This document shows positions 17,358 to 25,609 of a stretch of 64,000 bases of DNA, piece by piece; the stretch's first letter is position 1; each line of letters begins with the position of its first letter. A program made the translations under genes and the position numbers. Where the stretch lies: assembly GCF_002289575.1 (NCBI RefSeq), contig NZ_NTGA01000005.1, positions 1 to 64,000 on the forward strand, given 5' to 3'. The DNA is from Dietzia natronolimnaea (GTDB lineage: Bacteria > Actinomycetota > Actinomycetes > Mycobacteriales > Mycobacteriaceae). Under the pieces are notes generated by a model that worked only from the letters and a program-made list of their open reading frames with translations, was not told the DNA's origin and searched no databases.

Positions 17358-18196
17358 GAGGCGGCGGCCTGCAGGCGCGCGCTGGTGTGGAGGCAGATCG
17401 AGGCCGCGGTGACGATGTTCAGGCTCTCGGCCCGCCCGCGGAGGGGGATGCGCACGCGGACGTCGGCAGCGTCGGCCAGCGCGTCGGGGACGCCGTGCGC
17501 CTCGTTTCCGAAGACCCACGCGGTCGGCCGGGACAGCACGTCGTCGGCGTGTTCGATGTCCACCTCACCGTCGCCGGTGGCCACCGCGACCTGGAGGCCC
17601 AGCCGGTGGGCGCGGTCGACCAGGTCCGTCTCGGCGATCCCGCGCACCACGGGGAGATGGAAGAGGCTGCCGGCGGAGGCGCGGACCGCCTTGGTGTTCT
17701 CCGGATCCACCGCGCCCCCGGTGAGCCACACGGCGTCGGCGCCGAGTGCGTCCGAGACGCGGATGAGGGTGCCGACGTTCCCCGGTTCGGCCAGCGCCTG
17801 GCCCACCGCGACGAGGCGCACAGACCCCTCGTCCGGGTCCCCGGGGCCGCGGACGACCGACCGGCACAGCGCCACGATGCCCGTGGGCGAGACGGTGTCC
17901 GACAGCGCCCTGATCGCACGGTCGGTCACCACGGAGACGGTGACCCCGGATGCCGATGCGGTGGTCACGAGGGTGGCGAACCGGTCGAGCGAGTCCGGGC
18001 CGCAGAACACCTCGATCGCCGCCCCGGTCGTCAGGGCCGACTCGACCGAGTTGGCCCCCTCCGCGAGGAAGCGCCCGGCCTTGCGTCGGGCGGCCGCGCG
18101 GTGGAGCTTGGATGCGGAAACGACCCGCGGTGTCCGTTCGGTGAACGGATCCGCGGGTCGTCCGGTGCCCTCCCCGGGCAGGGTGCTGTGCGTCAC
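17354..18196 (-). CDS. SpoU/TrmH-family RNA 2'-O-methyltransferase (TsnR-like)
   Basis: A 280-residue member of the SPOUT methyltransferases. An N-terminal substrate-binding domain (KLHRAAARRKAGRFLAEG) is followed by the SpoU catalytic domain with ALAEPGNVGTLIR, WVFGNEAHG and the C-terminal IPLRGRAESLNIVTAAS, the three SpoU motifs. It probably methylates a ribose in 23S rRNA. The position downstream of infC-rpmI-rplT matches mycobacterial tsnR. The GTG at 18196 is 11 bases after rplT and is my best start. A large hairpin (18121-18160) lies inside its first 26 codons, so a later start cannot be excluded. Confidence 0.85.
   Translation of the reverse strand: MTHSTLPGEGTGRPADPFTERTPRVVSASKLHRAAARRKAGRFLAEGANSVESALTTGAAIEVFCGPDSLDRFATLVTTASASGVTVSVVTDRAIRALSDTVSPTGIVALCRSVVRGPGDPDEGSVRLVAVGQALAEPGNVGTLIRVSDALGADAVWLTGGAVDPENTKAVRASAGSLFHLPVVRGIAETDLVDRAHRLGLQVAVATGDGEVDIEHADDVLSRPTAWVFGNEAHGVPDALADAADVRVRIPLRGRAESLNIVTAASICLHTSARLQAAAS
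18121..18160 (-). terminator. Large nested hairpin at the rplT/tsnR junction
   Basis: An outer perfect 10-bp stem (CGACCCGCGG with CCGCGGGTCG) encloses an inner 7-bp stem (TCCGTTC with GAACGGA) and a 3-base loop. On the minus strand it is followed by TTTCC. It lies 48 bases after the rplT stop but within the methyltransferase reading frame. It could partly terminate or attenuate transcription after the ribosomal protein genes. Confidence 0.5.
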
Positions 18197-18207
18197 ATTC
18201 GCAGACG

Positions 18208-18588
18208 TCAGGCAGCCGGCGCGTTGACGTCGGCCGGCAGGGCCTTGCGCGCGACCTCGATGAGCGCCGTGAAGGCGGCCGGGTCGGTGACGGCCAGGTC
18301 GGCGAGCACCTTGCGGTCCACCTCGACGCCCGCGAGCTTGAGGCCCTGGACGAAGCGGTTGTAGGTCATGTCGTTGGCGCGGGCCGCCGCGTTGATGCGG
18401 GTGATCCACAGCTTCCGGAAGTCGCCCTTGCGCGCGCGACGGTCACGGTAGCTGTAGGTCATCGAGTGGAGCATCTGCTCCTTGGCCTTGCGGTACAGCC
18501 GCGAACGCTGCCCGCGGTAGCCCTTGGTGGACTCGAGTACGGTCCTACGCTTCTTCTGGGCGTTGACTGCCCTCTTCACGCGTGCCAC
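18208..18588 (-). CDS. rplT: Ribosomal protein bL20
   Basis: This 126-residue 50S protein starts [15 protein letters not shown], the typical basic N-terminal helix that binds 23S rRNA early in assembly. The globular C-terminal part includes [20 protein letters not shown]. It is third in the infC-rpmI-rplT operon, 67 bases after rpmI. In other bacteria L20 can repress its own operon by binding the mRNA; I cannot show this here. Confidence 0.98.
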   Translation of the reverse strand: MARVKRAVNAQKKRRTVLESTKGYRGQRSRLYRKAKEQMLHSMTYSYRDRRARKGDFRKLWITRINAAARANDMTYNRFVQGLKLAGVEVDRKVLADLAVTDPAAFTALIEVARKALPADVNAPAA

Positions 18589-18655
18589 TGGTCAATCCTC
18601 ACTGATCTGGGTGGTCACCTCACGGCGACCGGAAGTACTACGTATGGGAGAGGGC

Positions 18656-18850
18656 TCAGAGCCCGAGGAGCCGCTTGATGCGGGGGACGTCGGCCGGGGC
18701 GACGTCCGTGCGACCGTCGAGACGACGGGTGCGCTTGGTGGGCTTCTTCTCCATGATGTGGCGGCGGTTGGCCTGCTGGCGCACGAGCTTGCCCGTCCCG
18801 GTCTTCCGGAAACGCTTGGCGGTGCCCTTGTGGGTCTTCATCTTCGGCAT
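18656..18850 (-). CDS. rpmI: Ribosomal protein bL35
   Basis: This 64-residue basic protein starts [21 protein letters not shown], which is diagnostic of bL35 of the large ribosomal subunit. Length is standard. The longer frame upstream (to 18866) is not conserved. It sits 93 bases after infC and 67 bases before rplT. Confidence 0.98.
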   Translation of the reverse strand: MPKMKTHKGTAKRFRKTGTGKLVRQQANRRHIMEKKPTKRTRRLDGRTDVAPADVPRIKRLLGL

Positions 18851-18943
18851 GATCGGTCTTCCTCACATGGTTCGTCCCGGAGACCGGCGGGGTCTCGGGT
18901 GAGCGGACGACGTGCGTCCGGTGGTCGGTGTGGTGCCGGAGTC

Positions 18944-19510
18944 CTACTCCGAGGCGGGGTCGGTGACCTTCGACTCCTGCGCCTTGACCCGGGTCTTGGC
19001 GCCCTTGTGGGGGGCGACGACCATGGTCATGTTGCGGCCGTCCTGCTTGGCACTGGTCTCGACGTATCCGTATTCGGTGATGTCGTCCGCCAGGCGCTGG
19101 AGCAGCCGGTACCCGAGCTCGGGGCGGGACTGCTCGCGACCGCGGAACATGATCGTCACCTTGACCTTGGAGCCCTTCTCGAGGAAACGGACGACGTTCC
19201 CCTTCTTGGTCTCGTAGTCATGGGTGTCGATCTTGGGCCGGAGCTTCTGCTCCTTGACCACGGTCTGCTGCTGGTTCTTCCGCGACTCGCGCTCTTTCTG
19301 CGCCGCCTCGTACTTGAACTTTCCGTAGTCCATGATCTTGCAGACCGGCGGGCGCGCGGTGGGCGCGACCTCGACGAGGTCCAGATCGGCCTCCAGGGCC
19401 AGACGAAGTGCATCCTCGACGCGAACGATCCCCACCTGCTCGCCCCCGGGGCCGACGAGTCGGACTTCGGGGACACGGATTCGTTCGTTGATACGTGCTT
19501 CGGCGCTGAT
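18944..19510 (-). CDS. infC: Translation initiation factor IF-3
   Basis: This protein (about 188 residues) prevents premature subunit joining and checks the start codon and initiator tRNA. The N-domain begins [20 protein letters not shown], followed by the linker [10 protein letters not shown] and the C-domain [19 protein letters not shown]. The conserved N-terminus begins at an ATC codon (19510-19508) preceded by a full AGGAGG four bases upstream. An in-frame ATG exists 18 codons earlier (19564), inside a region of secondary structure. Non-AUG starts are known for infC and underlie IF-3 autoregulation, so I chose ATC. The C-terminal tail is short. Confidence 0.93.
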   Translation of the reverse strand: MSAEARINERIRVPEVRLVGPGGEQVGIVRVEDALRLALEADLDLVEVAPTARPPVCKIMDYGKFKYEAAQKERESRKNQQQTVVKEQKLRPKIDTHDYETKKGNVVRFLEKGSKVKVTIMFRGREQSRPELGYRLLQRLADDITEYGYVETSAKQDGRNMTMVVAPHKGAKTRVKAQESKVTDPASE

Positions 19511-19645
19511 GGGCCCTCCTCGGTAGATGGTGCTCTGTCCGCGACCGCTCGCGCGGTCGCGCATCCGCCCTCGAGGTACCCACGGCACCACCGGACACAC
19601 CGGCGATACCGAGAAGGCCCCACGGCACGGATACCGGGGGCCTCT
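19511..19645 (-). promoter_or_regulatory. Structured 5' leader of infC-rpmI-rplT
   Basis: Two GC-rich hairpins precede infC on the minus strand. One is a perfect 8-bp stem with 4-base loop at 19541-19560 (GCGACCGC with GCGGTCGC), 20 bases upstream of the Shine-Dalgarno sequence. The other, at 19616-19642, pairs GGCCCC with GGGGCC with a further CGG/CCG inside and is followed by TTCT. Leaders of this operon are regulatory in other bacteria. I do not match it to a specific known RNA family. Confidence 0.45.
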
Positions 19646-19881
19646 CACTCCTCACCCGTCGACGAGACGTCTCCGCGATACGCTCGCAGACCCCTCGTCG
19701 GGGGTGGTGACCATCAAACAACCCAGGGCGTCGGATGGTGGGAGATCGGGCTCCTCTTGGACGTCGGAACCCACCACGAAGCGGATTCCCACAGTCGGAG
19801 CAGAACTCTACCAGGATTCCCGGGGACCCCCAAACCGGTCCGACCGCCCGGAGTCGCCCGGCCCGTGGGACAGTGTTCGGC

Positions 19882-20292
19882 ATGAACACCGACCACCCCG
19901 CGTCCACAGATCCCGCCGCCGACGCGACCGCAGAGAGTTCTCTCGAGGACCATCTCGACGCCCGCGAGGTCGAGATCGTCGAACTCGCCGACGTCCCCGC
20001 CCAGGAGATCATCTTCCGCTCGATCGTCGTGCTGATGAGCGCCGCGGCGGAGAAGCTGGGGCTGTCCGACGACGACCCGACCGCGAGCCCGCATCTCGAC
20101 CTCGACGAATCGCGCAAGCTGATCACCTCGCTCGCCGGACTCGTGACCGGGTCCGCCGAGTACCTCGGGCCGCAGGCCAGCGTGGTGCGGGATGGACTCC
20201 AGGGGTTGCAGCGCGCGTTCCGCGAGGCCAGCGCGTTCCCCGACGAGCCCGGCGAGGGTCCTGGCGAGAAGTTCACCGGCCCCGTCTACTGA
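19882..20292 (+). CDS. DUF1844 family protein
   Basis: A 136-residue cytoplasmic protein. The core EIIFRSIVVLMSAAAEKLGL, then LDESRKLITSLAGLVTG, matches DUF1844, a small helical family next to infC or uvrA in many actinobacteria; its function is unknown. The first 30 residues are acidic and look disordered. The ATG at 19882 was chosen because the upstream frame overlaps the infC leader and is not conserved. It is the only plus-strand gene between tyrS and the metallo-hydrolase at 23536, and it converges on uvrA with a gap of 58 bases. Confidence 0.85.
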   Translation: MNTDHPASTDPAADATAESSLEDHLDAREVEIVELADVPAQEIIFRSIVVLMSAAAEKLGLSDDDPTASPHLDLDESRKLITSLAGLVTGSAEYLGPQASVVRDGLQGLQRAFREASAFPDEPGEGPGEKFTGPVY

Positions 20293-20350
20293 CCCCCGAC
20301 TGCCCGACGCCGGGGTACGCGACGCCACGGTCGCACCCTCCGGCGTCGGG

Positions 20351-23300
20351 TCAGCGCAGGGCCCGTGCCTTGCGTGCCGCCTTGGCCGCGGTCTTGTCCG
20401 CCGCCGTCTTCCTCGCGGGCGCCTTCTTCGCGGGCGCCTTCGTGGCCGCGGCCTTGCTCGCCGCCGCCTTCTTGGCGGGCGCACCACCGACCGACGCCGG
20501 GACGGTCCGGGATCCCTCCGGGCCCTCCTGCGTGACCGGGAGGACCTGCGCGAGGAAGCGACCGGTGTGACTCTCCGGCACCGCCGCGACCTGTTCGGGG
20601 GTGCCCTCGGCCACGACGACGCCACCGCCGGCGCCACCCTCGGGCCCCATGTCGATCACCCAGTCGGCGCTCTTGATCACGTCGAGGTTGTGTTCGATCA
20701 CGATGACGGTGTTGCCCTTGTCGACCAGCCCCTGGATCACCAGGAGGAGCTTGGTGATGTCCTCGAAGTGCAGACCCGTGGTGGGCTCGTCGAGGATGTA
20801 GACGGTCCGTCCACTCGACCGCTTCTGCAGCTCGGCCGCGAGTTTGACCCGCTGCGCCTCACCGCCGGACAGCGTGGGTGCCGACTGGCCCAGACGCACG
20901 TACCCCAGGCCGACCTGCGAGAGGGTCTTGAGGTACCGGTGGATCGAGGTGATCGGCTCGAAGAACTCGCACGCCTCCTCGATGGGCATGTCGAGCACCT
21001 CGGCGATGGTCTTGCCCTTGTAGTGCACCTCGAGGGTCTCGCGGTTGTACCGGGCGCCGTGACACACCTCGCACGGGACGTAGACGTCCGGCAGGAAGTT
21101 CATCTCGATCTTGAGCGTGCCGTCCCCCTGACACGCCTCGCAACGGCCGCCCTTGACGTTGAACGAGAACCGCCCCTGCTTGTAGCCCCGGACCTTGGCC
21201 TCGGTGGTCGCCGCGAACAACGTCCGGATCTTGTCGAACACCCCGGTGTACGTGGCCGGGTTGGACCGCGGGGTGCGACCGATCGGTGACTGGTCCACCT
21301 GGACCAGCTTGTCGAACGACTCCACCCCGTCGATGCGGGAGTGCCGTCCGGGAACCTGGCGCGCCCGGTTGAGCTGGTTGGCCAGCGAGGTGGCGAGGAT
21401 GTCGTTGACGAGCGTGGACTTGCCCGAGCCGGACACGCCGGTGACGGCACACAGCACACCGCCCGGGAACACCACGTCGACGTTCTTGAGATTGTTCTCG
21501 CGTGCCCCGCGCACGTGGAGGATCTTCTCCGGGTTCAGTCCACGCCGCGTGTCGGGCACCGCGATCGACCGCCGCCCCGCCAGGTAGTCACCCGTGAGCG
21601 ACTCCTCGCTGGCCAGCAGCCCCTCGTAGTCCCCGGAGTGCACCACCCGTCCGCCGTGTTCGCCGGCCAGGGGTCCGATGTCCACGATCCAGTCCGCCGC
21701 GCGGATGGTGTCCTCGTCGTGCTCCACCACGAGCAGCGTGTTCCCCAGGTCCCTCAGCCGGACGAGAGTGTCGATCAGGCGACGGTTGTCCCGCTGGTGC
21801 AGACCGATGGACGGCTCGTCGAGCACGTAGAGCACGCCGGCGAGACCGGACCCGATCTGGGTGGCCAACCGGATGCGCTGGGCCTCCCCGCCGGACAGGC
21901 TGCCCGCCACCCGGTCCAGGGACAGGTAGTCCAGTCCCACGTCGAGGAGGAAACCCATGCGGGCCTGGATCTCCTTGAGGACCCGGCCGGCGATCATCGC
22001 CTGGCGGGAGTCCAGTTCGAGGCCGTCCAGGAACTCGGCGCAGTCCGCGACCGACATCCGGGAGATGTCGGCGATCGACCGGTCACGCCCGCCGGGGCCG
22101 GTCATCGTGACGGCGAGGATCTCCGGCTTGAGACGGGTCCCCTCACAGGCGGGGCACGGCACCTCCCGCATGTACCCCTGGTAGCGCTCCTTCTGCGACT
22201 CCGACTCCGTCTGCTCCAGTCGGCGTTTGAGGAACGACATGACGCCCTCGAACTTGGCGTCGTAGGTCCGGACCCGGCCGTAGCGGTTCTTGTACCGCAC
22301 CCGGACCTTCGTCGACGCCCCTCCGAGCACCGCCTTGCGCACCTTGGCGGGCAGGTCCTGCCAGGGGGTGCGCAGGTCGAAGCCCAGGTCGTCGGCCAGT
22401 CCCGAGAGCAACTGCTGGAAGTAGTCGGCGCTCTGGCCTCCCGACCACGGGGCGATCGCGCCGTCCGCCAACGACCGCTCGGGATCGGGTATCACCAGGT
22501 CGGGGTCCACCTCGAGGTGCGAGCCGAGCCCGTCGCAGACCGGGCAGGCGCCATAGGGGGAGTTGAAGGAGAACGCGCGGGGTTCCAGGTCGTCGAGCCC
22601 GATCGGGTGGCCGTTGGGGCAGGCCATGTGCTCGGAGAACCGGCGCCGCCGGCCGGGGTCGGCCTCGTCGAGGTCAACGTAGTCGATGACGATCACCCCG
22701 TCCGCCAGTCCCAGCGCGGTCTCGACGGAATCGGTGAGCCGCTGGCGGGAGGACGGTTTGGCGGCGAGGCGGTCCACGACCACCTCGATGTCGTGCTTCT
22801 CCTGCTTCTTGAGCGTCGGCGGCTCCGCGAGGGTGTGGAGTTCTCCGTCCACCCGCACGCGGTTGTACCCGTCGGCCGCGAGTTGGGCGAAGAGGTCGAC
22901 GAACTCGCCCTTGCGGGTGCGCACGACCGGCGCCAGCACCTGGAACCTGGCGCCCTCCTCCCCCTCGAGGATCTGGTCGACGATCTGCTGAGGGGTCTGA
23001 CGCGAGATCACCTCTCCGCACGTCGGACAGTGCGGAACACCCGCCCGCGAGTAGAGCAGACGCAGGTAGTCGTAGACCTCAGTGATGGTGCCCACCGTCG
23101 ACCGGGGGTTCCGGTTGGTGGACTTCTGGTCGATCGACACCGCCGGGGAGAGTCCCTCGATGAAGTCGACGTCCGGCTTGTCCATCTGACCGAGGAACAT
23201 GCGCGCGTAGGAGGAGAGGGATTCGACGTACCGACGCTGCCCCTCGGCGAAGATGGTGTCGAAGGCCAACGAGGACTTGCCGGAGCCCGACAAACCCGTG

Positions 23301-23389
23301 AAGACGATCAGGGAGTCGCGCGGGACGTCGATGTCCACGCCCTTGAGGTTGTGTTCCCGTGCGCCGCGGACGACCAGACGGTCCACCAT
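20351..23389 (-). CDS. uvrA: Excinuclease ABC subunit A with basic C-terminal tail
   Basis: This 1012-residue ATPase is the damage sensor of nucleotide excision repair and loads UvrB. Two ABC-type sites: Walker [10 protein letters not shown] (about residue 33) and GVSGSGKST (about 645), each with an ABC signature (LSGGEAQR) and Walker B ([14 protein letters not shown]). Zinc-binding cysteines occur at CPTCGE, CPVC and in CEACQGDGT...CEVC. The last 45 residues are an Ala/Lys/Thr-rich tail ([22 protein letters not shown]) not part of the core enzyme. Start chosen at ATG 23389 ([15 protein letters not shown]), five bases after GAAGGAG. Confidence 0.96.
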   Translation of the reverse strand: MVDRLVVRGAREHNLKGVDIDVPRDSLIVFTGLSGSGKSSLAFDTIFAEGQRRYVESLSSYARMFLGQMDKPDVDFIEGLSPAVSIDQKSTNRNPRSTVGTITEVYDYLRLLYSRAGVPHCPTCGEVISRQTPQQIVDQILEGEEGARFQVLAPVVRTRKGEFVDLFAQLAADGYNRVRVDGELHTLAEPPTLKKQEKHDIEVVVDRLAAKPSSRQRLTDSVETALGLADGVIVIDYVDLDEADPGRRRRFSEHMACPNGHPIGLDDLEPRAFSFNSPYGACPVCDGLGSHLEVDPDLVIPDPERSLADGAIAPWSGGQSADYFQQLLSGLADDLGFDLRTPWQDLPAKVRKAVLGGASTKVRVRYKNRYGRVRTYDAKFEGVMSFLKRRLEQTESESQKERYQGYMREVPCPACEGTRLKPEILAVTMTGPGGRDRSIADISRMSVADCAEFLDGLELDSRQAMIAGRVLKEIQARMGFLLDVGLDYLSLDRVAGSLSGGEAQRIRLATQIGSGLAGVLYVLDEPSIGLHQRDNRRLIDTLVRLRDLGNTLLVVEHDEDTIRAADWIVDIGPLAGEHGGRVVHSGDYEGLLASEESLTGDYLAGRRSIAVPDTRRGLNPEKILHVRGARENNLKNVDVVFPGGVLCAVTGVSGSGKSTLVNDILATSLANQLNRARQVPGRHSRIDGVESFDKLVQVDQSPIGRTPRSNPATYTGVFDKIRTLFAATTEAKVRGYKQGRFSFNVKGGRCEACQGDGTLKIEMNFLPDVYVPCEVCHGARYNRETLEVHYKGKTIAEVLDMPIEEACEFFEPITSIHRYLKTLSQVGLGYVRLGQSAPTLSGGEAQRVKLAAELQKRSSGRTVYILDEPTTGLHFEDITKLLLVIQGLVDKGNTVIVIEHNLDVIKSADWVIDMGPEGGAGGGVVVAEGTPEQVAAVPESHTGRFLAQVLPVTQEGPEGSRTVPASVGGAPAKKAAASKAAATKAPAKKAPARKTAADKTAAKAARKARALR

Positions 23390-23535
23390 GGGTACTCCTT
23401 CCGAGGGGGATGTCGCCACGGACCCGTGGCGGTGGCCGTGCGCGCCGCATGGCCGCCGTCCCGCAGACGAAGGTACCAACGAACCCCGACACGCTTACCA
23501 CCCCGAACCGCCGTCGCCGCCAGTAGCCTGCAATT

Positions 23536-24237
23536 ATGTCGAATCCCACCGAGTCCGTCCCCGAGCACATCACCCTCACCGAGGGCTACTCCGGCCGCCT
23601 GGGTGGCCGCCTGACCGGTGAGCGCTGGACCGTCGGCCCGGCCCGGTTGTCCAAGATCTCCGTCGGGGAGATGGACAACAACGTCTACGTGATCGAGTCC
23701 GTCTCGACGGGCGCGGCACTCCTCGTCGACGCCGCGAACGACGCCCCCCAGCTCATCGCGCACCTGCAGGCGCACGCCCCCGGGGTGAGAGAGGTGGTCA
23801 CGACCCACCTGCACGCCGACCACTGGATCGGCCTGTCGGAGACCGTCGAGGCCCTCGGCCTCACCACCATCGCCTCACCCGGTGACGCCGGGGACATCCA
23901 CGTACCGACCGACCGCCACGTCTCCCACGGTGACGAGCTCGTCGTGGGGGACCTGCGCCTCGGGGTGATCGGCCTGCGGGGTCACACCCCGGACGGCATC
24001 GGGCTCCTCCTCCGCACCGAGGAGGGGACCCACCTGTTCCCCGGGGACTCCCTCTTCCCCGGCGGACCGGGCAAGACGGGCACCCGGGAGCAGTTCGACA
24101 CCCTCATGGACGACCTCGAGTCCCGGGTCTTCGCCGTGCTCGAGGACGACGTGGTAGTCCACCCCGGGCACGGGGACGACACCACGCTCGGGGCCGAGCG
24201 TCCGAACCTCGGCACGTGGCGAGAGCGCGGCTGGTGA
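23536..24237 (+). CDS. Metallo-beta-lactamase-fold hydrolase
   Basis: A 233-residue glyoxalase II-like hydrolase. The metal motif THLHADHW lies near residue 95, with later ligands in LRGHTPDG, FPGDSLF and HPGHGDD. It therefore has a complete binuclear metal site. It is divergent from uvrA with a 146-base gap; the mycobacterial counterpart (the Rv1637c position next to uvrA) has the same arrangement. The substrate is unknown, possibly a thioester or lactone. No signal peptide. Confidence 0.85.
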   Translation: MSNPTESVPEHITLTEGYSGRLGGRLTGERWTVGPARLSKISVGEMDNNVYVIESVSTGAALLVDAANDAPQLIAHLQAHAPGVREVVTTHLHADHWIGLSETVEALGLTTIASPGDAGDIHVPTDRHVSHGDELVVGDLRLGVIGLRGHTPDGIGLLLRTEEGTHLFPGDSLFPGGPGKTGTREQFDTLMDDLESRVFAVLEDDVVVHPGHGDDTTLGAERPNLGTWRERGW

Positions 24238-24418
24238 CGCCCGACGGCACCGACCGACCGGCCGATCAGAATCGTTATCCGGCCCCCGTCACAGCTGATC
24301 GTCCCAGCGCATCACACAGGTCCGTAGGGTCCGTGGCGGGGGACGATCCTCCGACCGGAGGCGCCGGGCCGGGGTTTTCACTAGGTTCGACCACGCATCC
24401 CAATTCCCAGGAGGAACG

Positions 24419-25447
24419 ATGATCCGACGACTCGCACGACCCATGCTCGCCACGGTGTTCGTCATCGACGGCGTGGAGACGCTACGCAATCCGCAGGCCC
24501 ATGTGGCCAAGGCGGCCCCGCTCGTGGACAAGGCCGCACCCCTGGTGGAGAAGGGCGAGCAGGCCGTCAACGAGCACGTGACGACCTCCGTGCCGCCGGT
24601 CACCAAGGACACCGAGACCCTGGTCAAGGCTCTCGCGGGAGTCAAGGTCGGTGCCGGTGTGCTGTTCGCGCTCGGCAAGGCCCCCCGCCTGTCGGCCCTC
24701 GCCCTCACGGCGTCGCACCTGCCCACGACCGTCACCCGCAACGACTTCTGGGCGGAGTCCGACCCCGCCGCCAAGAGCCGCAAGACCACCGGTCTGGCGA
24801 CCGACGTCGCCCTGCTCGGTGCGCTCCTGCTCGCGTCGGTCGACACCGCCGGCCAGCCGGGCCTGACGTGGCGTGCCCGCAAGGCCGGGGACAAGGTCTC
24901 GGCCAAGCTGCCCGGCGCCAAGGCCGAGTCCGTGGCCGCCGGCGCCGCGATCGCGGGGGTCGCCCACAACGTGGCCGACCACGCCCGCGGTGTCGCCGAC
25001 TCCGTGAAGGACAAGGCCCCCGAAGTCGCGGACACCGTCCGCGAGAAGGCCCCCGAGGTCGCCGACCAGGTCCGTGGTCAGGCGTCCGGCGTCGCGGACG
25101 TGGTCCGGGCGAAGGCCCCGGAGGTCGCCGAGCTCCTCCGTGAGCGGACCGCGGCGGCACGCAAGCAGGCCGCCCCGATCGCCGCCCAGGTGAGGGACCA
25201 GGCCGGCGTCGCCGCCCACGTCGCCGCCGAACAGGCCGCGGAGACCCGCGAGGTCGCCCGCGACCGCGCGGCCCACGTCCGGGAGGTCGCCGCCGCGCGC
25301 GCCGACAAGGTGGACACCAAGGACCTCCGAAAGTCCGTCGAGTCGGCCAAGAAGAAGGCCCGGAAGGACGCCCGGAAGAAGGTCACCACCGCCAAGAAGA
25401 CGAGTGACCGCGCCCGGAGCAAGGCCGCGGCCGCCATCCGGCCCTGA
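24419..25447 (+). CDS. DoxX-family membrane protein with 11-residue repeat tail
   Basis: A 342-residue two-part protein. Residues 1-145 match DoxX-family membrane proteins (RPMLATVFVIDGVETLRNP, then hydrophobic segments near 73-105 and 125-142). From residue 191 there are five consecutive 11-residue repeats of the type EVADxVRxKAP, then a longer charged alanine-rich helix and a lysine-rich end (KKKARKDARKKVTTAKK). Such 11-mers form amphipathic helices, as in apolipoproteins and LEA proteins, that lie on membranes. AGGAGG stands four bases before the ATG. The start and domain match are firm; the role of the tail is inference. Confidence 0.8.
   Translation: MIRRLARPMLATVFVIDGVETLRNPQAHVAKAAPLVDKAAPLVEKGEQAVNEHVTTSVPPVTKDTETLVKALAGVKVGAGVLFALGKAPRLSALALTASHLPTTVTRNDFWAESDPAAKSRKTTGLATDVALLGALLLASVDTAGQPGLTWRARKAGDKVSAKLPGAKAESVAAGAAIAGVAHNVADHARGVADSVKDKAPEVADTVREKAPEVADQVRGQASGVADVVRAKAPEVAELLRERTAAARKQAAPIAAQVRDQAGVAAHVAAEQAAETREVARDRAAHVREVAAARADKVDTKDLRKSVESAKKKARKDARKKVTTAKKTSDRARSKAAAAIRP
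24989..25153 (+). repeat. Five tandem 33-bp units encoding 11-residue repeats
   Basis: Residues 191-245 of the DoxX protein read as GVADSVKDKAP, EVADTVREKAP, EVADQVRGQAS, GVADVVRAKAP and EVAELLRERTA. Period is exactly 11 residues; hydrophobic V/L positions alternate with K/R/E, giving an amphipathic helix. Confidence 0.9.
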
Positions 25448-25481
25448 CGATCCGCTCCCCCGGTGCCCGCGCACCGGAAGT

Positions 25482-25513
25482 CGACGACCCCGCCCCCACG
25501 GGCGGGGTCGTCG
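25482..25513 (+). terminator. Terminator hairpin after the DoxX gene
   Basis: A perfect 14-bp stem (CGACGACCCCGCCC with its complement) and a 4-base loop, 34 bases after the stop codon. There is no T-run, but stability is very high and the position fits termination before the HelD gene. Confidence 0.7.
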
Positions 25514-25609
25514 GCGTCGGTGGGCCCTGCGCGAGACCCGGTAGCCTGGTTGTCCTGCACTGCGCGGTACACCCACCCGATGCGCAGTCCCCACCCGAGA
25601 GGAGCGCGC

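Noticed and set aside
23390-23535. SOS (LexA) box between uvrA and the metallo-hydrolase
   Set aside because: No TCGAAC-type inverted repeat is present; I also found none upstream of uvrB.
21341-23614. 757-codon open frame antisense to uvrA
   Set aside because: Shadow of uvrA third-position GC; no recognisable domain or start context.
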